DNA of 64,000 nt, taken from the NCBI RefSeq assembly GCF_019049255.1, contig NZ_JAGMUJ010000040.1, positions 1-64,000 of the forward strand, written 5' to 3'. Position numbers and translations under genes: made by a program. The notes beneath the pieces are model-generated. The model was not told the DNA's origin. It ran no database searches and worked only from the letters and a program-made list of their open reading frames with translations. Below, piece by piece: positions 33,882 to 42,795 of this stretch (within the stretch, counting starts at the first letter, position 1; every line of letters begins with the position of its first letter). The stretch is from Streptomyces sp. AC558_RSS880. GTDB taxonomy: Bacteria; Actinomycetota; Actinomycetes; Streptomycetales; Streptomycetaceae.

Positions 33882-35029
33882 GACGAGTAGGCGCTGTTCT
33901 CGTGGACGTAGTCGGCGGTGAGGTCGTTGGTCCAGATGACGGCGCCGGCGTCACCGGCGGCGAGGTCGGCGACGATGTGCACCTCGCGGTAGCGCATGTC
34001 CACCTTGTCGCGGTCCTCGCCGACGCCGCCGTTCTTGCAGACCCAGACGCCGTTGATGGCGACGTTGAGCTCGTCGGGCTCGAAGGCGGCCTTCGTGGTG
34101 CCGATGGCGGAGAGGACCCGGCCCCAGTTGGGGTCCTCGCCGTGGATGGCGCACTTGAGGAGGTTGTTGCGGGCGATGGAGCGGCCCACCTCGACGGCGT
34201 CGTCCTCGGTCGCGGCGTTGATCACCTCGACCTTGATGTCCTTGCTGGCGCCCTCGGCGTCGCGGATGAGCTGCTGTCCGAGGTCGTCGCAGACGGTCCG
34301 TACCGCCTCGGCGAACTCGGCGTACGCGGGAGTCGCCCCGGTGGCACCGGAGGCGAGCAGCAGCACGGTGTCGTTGGTGGACATGCAGCCGTCGGAGTCG
34401 ACCCGGTCGAAGGTGACCCGGGTCGCGTCCCGCAGGGCCCTGTCGAGCACCTCGGCGTCGAGGTCGGCGTCGGTGGTGAGGACGACGAGCATGGTGGCGA
34501 GGCCGGGGGCGAGCATGCCGGCGCCCTTGGCCATGCCGCCGACGGTCCAGCCGTCCTTGGTGACGACGGACGTCTTGTGGACGGTGTCGGTGGTCTTGAT
34601 GGCGATGGCGGCCTTCTCACCGCCGTGTTCGGACAGTCGGGCGGCGGCGGTCTCGACGCCGGGGAGCAGCTTGTCCATGGGGAGCAGGACGCCGATGAGT
34701 CCCGTCGAGCAGACGGCGATCTCGCCCGCGCCGGTGCCGAGCACCTCGGCGGCCTTCTCGGCGGTGGCGTGGGTGTCCTGGAAGCCCTTCGGTCCCGTGC
34801 AGGCGTTGGCCCCGCCGGAGTTGAGGACGACGGCGGACAACTGCCCGCTCTTCAGCACCTGCTCGGACCAGAGCACGGGTGCCGCCTTGACGCGGTTGGA
34901 GGTGAAGACGCCGGCGGCGGCGCGGCGGGGGCCGTTGTTGACCACGAGGGCCAGGTCGGGGTTGCCGTTCTCCTTGATCCCGGCGGCGATGCCCGCCGCC
35001 GTGAATCCCTTCGCTGCCGTCACACTCAC
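33878..35029 (-). CDS. argJ: Ornithine acetyltransferase / ArgJ
   Basis: The 383-residue product carries the autoprocessing site at KGAGMLAPGLATMLVVLTTDA, where cleavage before Thr creates the catalytic N-terminal nucleophile. It recycles acetyl from N-acetylornithine to glutamate. GTG 35029 overlaps the argC stop by four bases; a GTG at 35023 is possible. Confidence 0.95.
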   Translation of the reverse strand: MSVTAAKGFTAAGIAAGIKENGNPDLALVVNNGPRRAAAGVFTSNRVKAAPVLWSEQVLKSGQLSAVVLNSGGANACTGPKGFQDTHATAEKAAEVLGTGAGEIAVCSTGLIGVLLPMDKLLPGVETAAARLSEHGGEKAAIAIKTTDTVHKTSVVTKDGWTVGGMAKGAGMLAPGLATMLVVLTTDADLDAEVLDRALRDATRVTFDRVDSDGCMSTNDTVLLLASGATGATPAYAEFAEAVRTVCDDLGQQLIRDAEGASKDIKVEVINAATEDDAVEVGRSIARNNLLKCAIHGEDPNWGRVLSAIGTTKAAFEPDELNVAINGVWVCKNGGVGEDRDKVDMRYREVHIVADLAAGDAGAVIWTNDLTADYVHENSAYSS

Positions 35030-36054
35030 GGCGCAACTCCGATCGTCGTCAGCCCGGTGGACTCGTCGAGCCCCAGGGCGATGTTCATGCTCTGGACGGC
35101 ACCGCCCGCGGTGCCCTTGGTCAGGTTGTCGATGGCGCTGATCGCGATGATCCTGCCCGCGGCGGCGTCGTACGCGACCTGGACCTGAACGGCGTTGGAA
35201 CCGTGGACGGACGCGGTCGCCGGCCACTGCCCCTCGGGGAGCAGACGGACGAAGGGCTCGTCGGCGAAGGCCTTCTCGTAGGCGGCGCGCACGGACTCGG
35301 CGGTGACGCCGGGCTTCGCCTTCGCGGTGCAGGTGGCGAGGATGCCGCGGGGCATCGGTGCGAGGGTCGGCGTGAAGGAGACCACGACCCGCTCGCCGGC
35401 CGCCTCACTGAGGTTCTGGATCATCTCGGGGGTGTGCCGGTGCCCGCCGCCCACGCCGTACGGCGACATGGAGCCCATGACCTCGCTGCCCAGCAGGTGC
35501 GGCTTGGGTGCCTTGCCCGCGCCGGAGGTGCCGGAGGCGGCGACGACCACCGCCTCGGACTCGGCGAGACCGGCGGTGTACGCCGGGAAGAGGGCGAGGG
35601 AGACGGCGGTGGGGTAGCAACCGGGCACCGCGACGCGCTTGGACCCCTCCAGCGCGGCGCGGGCGCCCGGAAGTTCGGGCAGGCCGTAGGGCCAGGTGCC
35701 GGCGTGCGGGGAGCCGTAGAACGTCTCCCAGTCGGCGGCGTCCCGCAGCCGGAAGTCGGCGCCCATGTCGATCACGAGCACCTCCTCGCCGAGCTGCTCG
35801 GCGACGGCGGCGGACTGGCCGTGCGGCAGCGCGAGGAACACGACGTCGTGCCCGGCGAGCGCCTCGGGCGTGGTCGGCTCCAGTACGCGGTCGGCGAGCG
35901 GCAGCAGGTGCGGCTGGAGCGCACCCAGCCGCTGGCCGGCGTTGGAGTTTCCGGTCAGGGCACCGATCTCGATCCCGGGGTGTGTCAGGAGCAGACGCAG
36001 CAGCTCACCGCCCGCGTACCCGCTCGCTCCGGCCACCGCCGCACGTACCGCCAT
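35026..36054 (-). CDS. argC: N-acetyl-gamma-glutamyl-phosphate reductase
   Basis: The 342-residue dehydrogenase has the N-terminal NADP motif VAGASGYAGGELLRLL and the catalytic Cys in VAVPGCYPTAV. It reduces the product of ArgB. It is the first gene of argCJBDR; two ARG boxes (36075-36109) lie upstream. Confidence 0.96.
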   Translation of the reverse strand: MAVRAAVAGASGYAGGELLRLLLTHPGIEIGALTGNSNAGQRLGALQPHLLPLADRVLEPTTPEALAGHDVVFLALPHGQSAAVAEQLGEEVLVIDMGADFRLRDAADWETFYGSPHAGTWPYGLPELPGARAALEGSKRVAVPGCYPTAVSLALFPAYTAGLAESEAVVVAASGTSGAGKAPKPHLLGSEVMGSMSPYGVGGGHRHTPEMIQNLSEAAGERVVVSFTPTLAPMPRGILATCTAKAKPGVTAESVRAAYEKAFADEPFVRLLPEGQWPATASVHGSNAVQVQVAYDAAAGRIIAISAIDNLTKGTAGGAVQSMNIALGLDESTGLTTIGVAP

Positions 36055-36074
36055 GGAAAACCCTCCTCCTGGAT

Positions 36075-36109
36075 GGCATGACTATACGTTTCCTTGCACG
36101 TTTATGCAA
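36075..36109 (-). promoter_or_regulatory. ARG boxes before argC
   Basis: TTGCACGTTTATGCAA at 36094-36109 is a good ArgR site; a weaker one, GCATGACTATACG, lies at 36076-36088. Both are within 55 bases upstream of the argC start and stand out from the high GC around them. Confidence 0.75.
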
Positions 36110-36122
36110 CGGTAGGCGCGTG

Positions 36123-36151
36123 CGGGCCGCCGTCATGGAGACGGCGGCCCG
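36123..36151 (-). terminator. Terminator after the arabinofuranosidase gene
   Basis: A 12-bp stem (36123-36134 with 36140-36151) and a 5-base loop lie 15 bases after the gene's stop, separating it from the argC promoter. Confidence 0.75.
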
Positions 36152-36165
36152 TGTCCCGGTACCCG

Positions 36166-38655
36166 CTACCGCTGCTTGATCCGCAGGAACGTCACCGAGT
36201 TCGCCGGGAAGGTGTACGTGAACTTCTCCGCCGCGCCCCGGAAGGTGGACGTCACCGGGGTGACCGGGGCGTCCGTCTCGGTGTTCACCGCGTCCGCGTC
36301 GGCGGCCAGGGTGGTCACGCGGGCCTTGGAGGAGACCCGCGCACCGCCGAGGTCGATCGCCGTGCGGGCCTCGGCCGGCTGGGCGTTGACGACCTTGACG
36401 ATCAGGTCGCCGGTGCGGGCGTCCTCGGTGACCACCTGGCGGAACGGCTCGGCCGGCTTGTCGTCGGTGAAGCCGCCCCACTCCTGGCCGTCGAGGTAGA
36501 GGGTCACCTGGCGGCCCCGCACCTTGACGTCGATGTCGTAGGCGCGGCCCGTCTCGATCGAGCCGGCCTTGGAGATCAGCGTCGACTTGCCGCCGTCCGA
36601 GGCCTGCTCGACGGCGGACTGGGTGTTGTTCCAGCCGCCGAGGTTCCACCAGTAGTAGTTGCCGGTGTCCTTGACGCCGAAGGCGACGAGGAAGCCCTCC
36701 TTGCCGGCCTTCTTGGTGGCCTTCACGTGCAGGTCGTAGTCGTGCCAGGCCGGGTCACCGGCCGTGACCAGGGTGTTCTCGGCGGCCTCGTCGCTCTGCA
36801 CGTACTGCCCGTCCTGGACGCTCCAGCTGCCGCCGCCTTGTTGCGTCCACTTCGAGGCGTCACCGGAGAAGTCGTCGCTCAGCAGCGTCGTGCCGTCGGC
36901 GGCGGTCACCTTCACATCGTCGTACGCCGCGCTCGTCGCCCACGTCGACAGGCCGACGGCACCGGTGACGGGGCCGCTGACGTCCGGGGTGGTGCTCGCC
37001 CGCGACGGGACCACGCGGTCGCCGACGTTGGTCATGAACAGCTTCTGGACCTCGTAGTTGGCCGAACCCCAGGAGTCGTGGTTGTTGAACCAGATCATGT
37101 CCGGCGACCACTGGACGTAGTCCTCGTTGGCGAGCAGCGGCGCGTACGAGGCCAGCTTGACGATGTCGGCGTTGCGCTCCAGGCCGGTCATGAAGGCGGC
37201 TTCGGCGAGGCCGTTCTTCCAGGCGTTGCCCTGGGAGGCGTACTCGCCGAGGAAGACCTTCGGGCCGTTCCTGTCGTAGGAGTCGTAGCGGTCGTTGTTC
37301 TGCAGGAACCACTGCGGGCTGTTGTAGTAGTGCTCGTCGACCATGTCGACCTCGCCCTCGCGGTTGAGCTGCCAGGCGGTGTCGAAGGTCGTGCCGGAGT
37401 CGTCGGGGCCGGAGTTGGAGACGACGGTGATGTCCGGGTGCTCCGCCTCGATGGCGGCCCGGAACTGCTGGAAGCGGGCGAAGAACTCGCGCGGCAGGTT
37501 CTCCTCGTTGCCGACCCCGATGTGGGTGAGGCCGAAGGGCTCGGGGTGGCCCATCTCGGCGCGGACCTTGCCCCAGGTGGAGGTGGCCGGGCCGTTGGCG
37601 AACTCGATCAGGTCGAGGGTGTCCTGGATGTGCCGCTTCAGCAGTGCGGGGTCGTCGGTGGCCTTGTTCTGGCCGCATCCGGTGACCAGCGCGGGGACGA
37701 CGGGCAGCGGCATCGCGCCGATGTCCTCGGCGAAGCGGAAGTACTCGTAGTAGCCGAGGCCGTAACTCTGGTTGTAGCCCCAGAAGTTGGCGTTGGTGGC
37801 GCGCTCCTCGACCGGGCCGACGGTGTCCTTCCACTGGTAGGAGCGCTTGCGCTGCCAGCCGGAGGCCTCGCTGTAGTCCTCCATGGAGCCGGTGTTGACC
37901 AGACAGCCGCCGGGGAAGCGGACGAAGCCGGGATCCAGGGCGGCGATCTTCTCGGCGAGGTCCTTGCGCAGGCCGTTGGGCTGGTTCTTGTAGGTGTCGC
38001 GCGGGAACAGCGACACCATGTCGAGGGCGGCGGCACCGGAGGAGGCGACGGTGAGCCGGCCGCGGTTGCTGGTGCGGGACGCGGTGAACCTGGCCTCGTA
38101 CTTGGCCCAGCCGCCCTCGACGGCCACCTTGCGGGCCTTCGCGAGCTCACCGGCGGCGTCCTTCAGCGTGACGGTGAGGGTGGTGCCGCTCTCGGCGCGG
38201 GCCCACACGGAGAAGTCGTACCGCTCGCCCTCCTCCACGTGGACGCCGGTGTTGTAGCCGGAGTTCGTGACCGACGAACCGGCGGCCAGGGAGAGGTAGT
38301 TGCGGTTGCGCTCGTTGAGCCGGCCGGAGTCGTTCACCACCTCGGCCGTGCCGCCCACCGCCCAGGAGGTCAGGGGCGTGTAGGAGCCGTTGTCTGCGGT
38401 GGAGTACTCGAAGGACCGGTTCTGCACGAGCTCGGCGTACAGACCGCCGTCGGCGGCCCGGTTGATGTCCTCGAAGAAGACGCCGTACATCGTGTCGTCG
38501 ATCTCCGCGCCCTCGGCGCCCGGGTCGACGGTGATCGTGTAGTCGGTGGTGTCCTCGGCGTGCGCGGGGGCCGGGACGAGGGCGGCGGCCGTCAGGAGCG
38601 CGGTGGCGGTGAGACCGAGTCTGAGGCGGGTGCGGTGGCGTGCCGTGCGTGACAT
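36166..38655 (-). CDS. Secreted GH51 alpha-L-arabinofuranosidase with inserted LamG-like domain
   Basis: The 829-residue enzyme has a signal peptide ending PAHAED at about residue 33. An N-terminal carbohydrate-binding-like region (about 95-210) precedes the GH51 barrel, with the acid/base in GVGNEEN (Glu about 384) and the nucleophile in FLGEYAS (about 470). A concanavalin-like segment of about 145 residues (about 580-725, DDFSGDASKW to GGFTD) sits before the last beta domain. It should release arabinose from arabinan or arabinoxylan outside the cell. A TCGATATATCGA palindrome is upstream. Confidence 0.85.
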   Translation of the reverse strand: MSRTARHRTRLRLGLTATALLTAAALVPAPAHAEDTTDYTITVDPGAEGAEIDDTMYGVFFEDINRAADGGLYAELVQNRSFEYSTADNGSYTPLTSWAVGGTAEVVNDSGRLNERNRNYLSLAAGSSVTNSGYNTGVHVEEGERYDFSVWARAESGTTLTVTLKDAAGELAKARKVAVEGGWAKYEARFTASRTSNRGRLTVASSGAAALDMVSLFPRDTYKNQPNGLRKDLAEKIAALDPGFVRFPGGCLVNTGSMEDYSEASGWQRKRSYQWKDTVGPVEERATNANFWGYNQSYGLGYYEYFRFAEDIGAMPLPVVPALVTGCGQNKATDDPALLKRHIQDTLDLIEFANGPATSTWGKVRAEMGHPEPFGLTHIGVGNEENLPREFFARFQQFRAAIEAEHPDITVVSNSGPDDSGTTFDTAWQLNREGEVDMVDEHYYNSPQWFLQNNDRYDSYDRNGPKVFLGEYASQGNAWKNGLAEAAFMTGLERNADIVKLASYAPLLANEDYVQWSPDMIWFNNHDSWGSANYEVQKLFMTNVGDRVVPSRASTTPDVSGPVTGAVGLSTWATSAAYDDVKVTAADGTTLLSDDFSGDASKWTQQGGGSWSVQDGQYVQSDEAAENTLVTAGDPAWHDYDLHVKATKKAGKEGFLVAFGVKDTGNYYWWNLGGWNNTQSAVEQASDGGKSTLISKAGSIETGRAYDIDVKVRGRQVTLYLDGQEWGGFTDDKPAEPFRQVVTEDARTGDLIVKVVNAQPAEARTAIDLGGARVSSKARVTTLAADADAVNTETDAPVTPVTSTFRGAAEKFTYTFPANSVTFLRIKQR

Positions 38656-38701
38656 GGATACTCAGCGGCTCTCTCTAGGAGTGGGTGACTCTAGGAGGTG
38701 T

Positions 38702-38713
38702 TCGATATATCGA
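38702..38713. promoter_or_regulatory. Palindrome upstream of the arabinofuranosidase gene
   Basis: A perfect 12-base palindrome TCGATATATCGA lies 47 bases before the gene start on the minus strand. Its A/T content and position suggest an operator for a sugar-responsive repressor, but the regulator is not identified. Confidence 0.4.
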
Positions 38714-38765
38714 TCATTGGTCAGCACTTCGAACGGCAAGATAGGGAGGAGGCAGGAGCACGTCA

Positions 38766-39248
38766 ATGGGTCGTGCGACGACGAACACCACGCGGGAACG
38801 AGGCGGGATGGGCGAGTTCTGGCCAGTGCCCGACGTACTGGGCTATCTGAGCGGCCGCTGGCGGGCGGAACGGACCGTGCGGGACCTGGCGAGCGGCGAG
38901 GAAGGGCGCTTCGAGGGGACGGTCGTTTTCGGCCCACTGGAGGGCGGCGGCCTGCTGCAGAGCGAGTCCGGCGACTTCACCTGGCGGGGCGTCACCCGGC
39001 CCGCCGAGCGGACCCTGCGCTTCCTGCCCGGTCCGGGCGGCACGGCGGACGTACGGTTCGCGGACGGGCGCCCCTTCCACGACCTGGACCTCTCCGCGGG
39101 ACGGTACGTCGCCGACCACCCCTGTTCGGCCGACCTCTACCGGGGCGAGTTCACCGTCCGGGACGCGGACCACTGGCGGACCCTCTGGCGGGTGCGCGGT
39201 CCCGCGAAGGACCTGGAGCTCACCACCGGCTACGCGCGCGTGGGCTGA
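38766..39248 (+). CDS. DUF6314-like protein, 160 aa
   Basis: The protein starts MGRATTNTTRERGG and has the core WPVPDVLGYLSGRWRAERTV, EGTVVFGPLEGG and FADGRPFHDLDLSAG, resembling a small beta-rich family that I recall as DUF6314. ATG 38766 has an AGGAG site eight bases upstream; ATG 38808 is possible. Possibly a lipocalin-like ligand-binding fold; no function is known. Confidence 0.65.
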   Translation: MGRATTNTTRERGGMGEFWPVPDVLGYLSGRWRAERTVRDLASGEEGRFEGTVVFGPLEGGGLLQSESGDFTWRGVTRPAERTLRFLPGPGGTADVRFADGRPFHDLDLSAGRYVADHPCSADLYRGEFTVRDADHWRTLWRVRGPAKDLELTTGYARVG

Positions 39249-39823
39249 GCGGACACCCCTTCGAGGCGCAGGCTCCAGCGGCCCGCCCGGCCGGCGACGC
39301 CGATCGTCGACAGCGAGCGGACGTCGATGTTCCAGTACGTGGCGGGCGGGGCCTTGAGCACGTACACCAGGGCCGCGCGGATCACCGACGGCTCGGCCAC
39401 GGCGACGATCCGGCAGCCGTCCTCGACCGGCCGGGTGTCGAGCCAGCCGCCGACGCGGCCGATGAAGGCCGGCAGCGACTCCCCACCGTGCGGGGTGGAC
39501 CGCGGGTCGGCGAGCCAGGCGTCGACGGCCCCCGGCTCCCGGGCCATCGCCTCCCCCAGGGTCAGCCCTCGCCAGCGGCCCATGTCACAGTCTCGCAGGG
39601 CGAGTTGCACCAGCGGCGCGTATCCGAGACCTTCCCCGGTGGCACGGCTGCGCGGGGCCGGGGAGCAGTAGCGCAGATCGGCCGCGGCGAGCGGCAGCAG
39701 TTCGTGCGCGACCCGTTGCACCTCGCTCCAGCCGGCCTGGTCCAGCGGCCGGTCGTCCTCGAAACGTTCGGCGAGGACCGAGGAGCTCCCCGCGGCGGCG
39801 ACGAACGTGACCCGAAGTGCCAT
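39230..39823 (-). CDS. Histidine-phosphatase-fold protein lacking catalytic histidines
   Basis: This 197-residue protein has the phosphoglycerate-mutase-like layout: an N-terminal strand-loop (VTFVAAAGSSSVLAERF), WRGLTLGEAMAREPGA, HGGESLPAFIGRVGGWLD and CRIVAVAEPSVIRAALVYVL. The usual RHGE is replaced by AAAGSS, and the second catalytic His before the VIR segment is replaced by Glu-Pro. It is therefore probably not an active phosphatase. The start is uncertain; ATG 39823 lacks a close ribosome binding site. Its 3' end overlaps the convergent gene by 19 bases. Confidence 0.7.
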   Translation of the reverse strand: MALRVTFVAAAGSSSVLAERFEDDRPLDQAGWSEVQRVAHELLPLAAADLRYCSPAPRSRATGEGLGYAPLVQLALRDCDMGRWRGLTLGEAMAREPGAVDAWLADPRSTPHGGESLPAFIGRVGGWLDTRPVEDGCRIVAVAEPSVIRAALVYVLKAPPATYWNIDVRSLSTIGVAGRAGRWSLRLEGVSAQPTRA

Positions 39824-39943
39824 GCGGGGATCGTGAGTCTCCGGGGTGCGCGGGTCAAGAGGTGTCACGGAGACGTCACTCAAGGTACATCCGGGCTTAC
39901 CGGCTGGTAGGGACGCCTCGGACAAGTGCCCCGAAACGCGCCG

Positions 39944-40381
39944 TCATTCCTGGACGAGCGCCATCCAGTGGTCGGGCCGCTCCAGCGGCCGGAACCCGAG
40001 CTTCGCGTAGACCCCGTGCGCGTCGTGCGTGGCCAGCATGATCCGCTTCAGCCCGCAGGGCCGCAGTTCCTCCCGCACGGCCGCCACCAGGGCCGTACCG
40101 ATGCCCTTGCCGCGCACCGACGGGTCCACGTACACGTCGCACAGCCAGGCGAAGGTCGCCCGGTCGGTGATGACCCGGGCGTACGCCACCTGCTCCCCCG
40201 AGAGCATGTCGTGGACGCCGAAGTTGAGCGAGCCCTCGATCGCCCGGTCCTGCTTCTCACGGGAGCGGCCCAGCGCCCAGTAGGCGTCGGTGGACAGCCA
40301 CCGGTGCACGCGTTCGGCGTCGATCCGGGCGGTGTCGGTGGAGATCTCGTAGCCCTCGGGGAGGCGCGGGGTGTCGGTCAT
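39944..40381 (-). CDS. GNAT N-acetyltransferase, 145 aa
   Basis: GNAT acetyl-CoA loop VDPSVRGKGIGTALVAAVREEL at about residues 89-110 and the C-terminal THDAHGVYAKLGFRPL motif. The compact form resembles the protein family with a C-terminal YAKLGFRPLERPDHWM. Substrate unknown. Confidence 0.85.
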   Translation of the reverse strand: MTDTPRLPEGYEISTDTARIDAERVHRWLSTDAYWALGRSREKQDRAIEGSLNFGVHDMLSGEQVAYARVITDRATFAWLCDVYVDPSVRGKGIGTALVAAVREELRPCGLKRIMLATHDAHGVYAKLGFRPLERPDHWMALVQE

Positions 40382-40421
40382 GGCCGGATGCTCGCAGGTC
40401 GGGCGGGGCGGCGTCGAACCG

Positions 40422-41867
40422 TTATCCCCGGTGTCCCGGCACCTCGTCGCAGGCGGCGCGCAGTCGCCGTACCCCCTCCGTGATCTCCTCGGTGCCGGCC
40501 ACCGCCGCGAAGCTCAGGCGGAGGTGGCCGGCCGGGGGTTCGGCGCTGAAGTAGGGGCGGCCGGGGGTGACGGCGACGCCCGCGCGCAGGGCGGCGGCGG
40601 TCAGGGCCGACTCGGACGTGCCGTCGGGCAGCCGCAGCCACAGGTGATAGCCGCCGGACGGGATGTGCGGCAGGGCGAGTTCGGGCAGGCGCAGGCGGAG
40701 CGCGGCGGTCATCGCGTCCCGGCGGGCCCGCAGCGCGGCCGAGACCGCGCGCAGATGGCGCGGCCAGGCGGGCGAGCCGACGAGTTCCAGCGTGGCCTCC
40801 TGGAGGGGCCGGGGCACGAAGAAGGTGTCGACGACCTGGATGGCCCGCAGCCGTTCCAGCACCGGGCCGTGCGCGGCCAGGGCGCTCACCCGGAAGCTGG
40901 GCGAGGTCGCCTTGGTCAGCGAGCAGACGTGCACCACCACCCCGTCGGGGTCGTCGGCGGCGAGCGGGCGCGGCAGCGGGCCCGCGTCCTCGTGCACCAG
41001 CCGCCGTACGAAGTCGTCCTCGACCACGAAGGCGCCCGCCTCGCGGGCGATGCGCAGCACCTCACCACGCCGGTCGGGGGCGAGCACGGCTCCGGTGGGG
41101 TTCTGGAACAGCGGCTGGCAGACGAAGACCCGGGCGCCGGTCGCCCGGAACGCGTCCGCGAGCAGCGCGGGCCGTACGCCGTCCGCGTCCACCGGGACGG
41201 GCACCGGGCGCAGTCCCGCCGCGCGGGCGATGGCCAGCATGCCCGGGTAGGTGGGCGACTCGACGAGGACGGGGGCGCCCGGCGGGGCGAGCGCGCGCAG
41301 GGCTGTGGTCAGCCCGGACTGTCCGCCCGAGGTGACCAGCACGCCCGCCGCCGTCACCGGCCCGCCGACACTGCGCGCGAACCACTCGCGCAGCTCCGGC
41401 AGCCCCTCCATGGGCGGCCGTCCCCAGGCGCCCGGCCGTCGTCCGGCCCGGGACAGCGCCGCCGCCATGGCCCGTTCCGGCTGCAGGGAGGGGTGCAGAT
41501 AGCCCCCGTTGAACTCGATCACGCCGGGCGGCGGCGCGGCCAGCGAGACCAGCACCCCGGAGGCGTCCACCGAGCGCGGTACGAGGTCGGCGGCGCCGTC
41601 GGCGCTGAGGGCGACCTCCTGCCAGGAGGTGTCCCCGGCGGGCCCGGCCGTCGTCCGGGGCTGGGCGCGGAAGGCGCCGGCGCCGGGCCGGGTGACCACC
41701 AGGCCCTCGGCGGCGAGCTGCGCCAGCGCCCGGGAGACGGTCACCGGACTCACCCGGAACCGCTCCACCAGGGCCCGACTGGAGGGGAGCTTTCCACCGG
41801 GAGAGTAGCGGTCCAGCTCCCTCCGCAACTGCTCCGCCAGCTCACCGACACTGCTACGCTCATGCAT
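40422..41867 (-). CDS. MocR/PdxR-type transcriptional regulator
   Basis: The 481-residue protein fuses a GntR winged helix (residues 1-70: PSSRALVERFRVSPVTVSRAL) to a class-I aminotransferase fold with PLP lysine in VCSLTKATSPSFRVSAL. MocR proteins sense PLP or an amine and regulate nearby genes. The start ATG at 41867 lies in a palindrome that also contains the start of the divergent EamA gene. Confidence 0.9.
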   Translation of the reverse strand: MHERSSVGELAEQLRRELDRYSPGGKLPSSRALVERFRVSPVTVSRALAQLAAEGLVVTRPGAGAFRAQPRTTAGPAGDTSWQEVALSADGAADLVPRSVDASGVLVSLAAPPPGVIEFNGGYLHPSLQPERAMAAALSRAGRRPGAWGRPPMEGLPELREWFARSVGGPVTAAGVLVTSGGQSGLTTALRALAPPGAPVLVESPTYPGMLAIARAAGLRPVPVPVDADGVRPALLADAFRATGARVFVCQPLFQNPTGAVLAPDRRGEVLRIAREAGAFVVEDDFVRRLVHEDAGPLPRPLAADDPDGVVVHVCSLTKATSPSFRVSALAAHGPVLERLRAIQVVDTFFVPRPLQEATLELVGSPAWPRHLRAVSAALRARRDAMTAALRLRLPELALPHIPSGGYHLWLRLPDGTSESALTAAALRAGVAVTPGRPYFSAEPPAGHLRLSFAAVAGTEEITEGVRRLRAACDEVPGHRG

Positions 41868-41881
41868 GAGAGCACAGAGTA
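41855..41881. promoter_or_regulatory. Overlapping divergent leaderless promoters
   Basis: The 12-base palindrome CTCATGCATGAG contains the ATG of the EamA gene (41866) on the plus strand and the ATG of the MocR gene (41867) on the minus strand. TACGCT at 41855-41860 (plus) and TACTCT at 41881-41876 (minus) are suitable -10 boxes 6-8 bases before each start. Neither gene has a ribosome binding site. Each promoter therefore lies in the other's coding sequence. Confidence 0.55.
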
Positions 41882-42783
41882 GCGCTACCACTGACCTGCC
41901 GATAGCAGTCACCGCCCCCCGCGACCGCCGCGGCTTCGGCACCCTCCAGGCCGCCCTCGGCGTGATCGCCTTCTCCCTCACCTTCCCGGCCACCGCCTGG
42001 GGTCTCGAAGGCTTCGGGCCCTGGTCGCTGGTGGCCGTGCGCAGTGTGCTCGCGGCGTTCATCGCCGGCGGCTGTCTGCTCGCCCTGCGCGTCGCGCCGC
42101 CGGCCCGGCGGCACTGGCCCGGACTCGCGGTGGTCGGCGCGGGAGTGGTGCTCGGTTTCCCGATGCTGACCACCCTGGCGCTGCGGACCTCGACCACCGC
42201 GCACGCGGCGGTCGTGGTGGGCCTGCTCCCGCTGACCACGGCGCTGCTGTCCGCCCTGCGCGTCGGCTCCCGGCCCTCGCGCGTCTTCTGGGTGGCGGCC
42301 CTCGCCGGGGCCGCCGCCGTCGTGGCGTTCACGGTGCAGCAGAGCGGCGGTGCGCTCACCACGGCCGACCTGTACCTCTTCGCGGCGCTCCTGGTGTGCG
42401 CGGCCGGTTACACCGAGGGCGGCAGGCTGGCCCGGGTGATGCCGGGCTGGCAGGTGATCGGCTGGGCGCTGATGCTGTGCCTGCCGCTCACCGTGCCCGC
42501 CGCCGCGATCGCGCTGGCCGTCGAGCCGGTGACGCTGACCGCCCACAGCGTGACCGGCCTGCTGTGGGTGGCGGCGGGCTCGCAGTTCCTCGGGCTGATC
42601 GCCTGGTACCGGGGCATGGCGGCCATCGGCATTCCCAAGGCCAGCCAGTTGCAGCTGGCCCAGCCTCTGCTCACACTGGTGTGGTCGGTGCTGCTGCTGA
42701 ACGAGCAGCTGACGGTGGCCGCCCCGCTGACGGCCGCGGCTGTGCTCGTGTGCATCGCCGTCACCCAGCGGGCACGCGGTTGA
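41866..42783 (+). CDS. EamA-family transporter (DMT superfamily)
   Basis: The 305-residue protein shows ten hydrophobic helices with the duplicated EamA repeat (for example AWGLEGFGPWSLVAVRSVLAAF and AAIGIPKASQLQLAQPLLTLVWS). It probably exports an amino acid, amine or vitamin-related metabolite. Divergent from a MocR regulator, which probably controls it. The ATG at 41866 has no ribosome binding site. Confidence 0.9.
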   Translation: MRAQSSATTDLPIAVTAPRDRRGFGTLQAALGVIAFSLTFPATAWGLEGFGPWSLVAVRSVLAAFIAGGCLLALRVAPPARRHWPGLAVVGAGVVLGFPMLTTLALRTSTTAHAAVVVGLLPLTTALLSALRVGSRPSRVFWVAALAGAAAVVAFTVQQSGGALTTADLYLFAALLVCAAGYTEGGRLARVMPGWQVIGWALMLCLPLTVPAAAIALAVEPVTLTAHSVTGLLWVAAGSQFLGLIAWYRGMAAIGIPKASQLQLAQPLLTLVWSVLLLNEQLTVAAPLTAAAVLVCIAVTQRARG

Positions 42784-42795
42784 GAGGAGGCCCCG

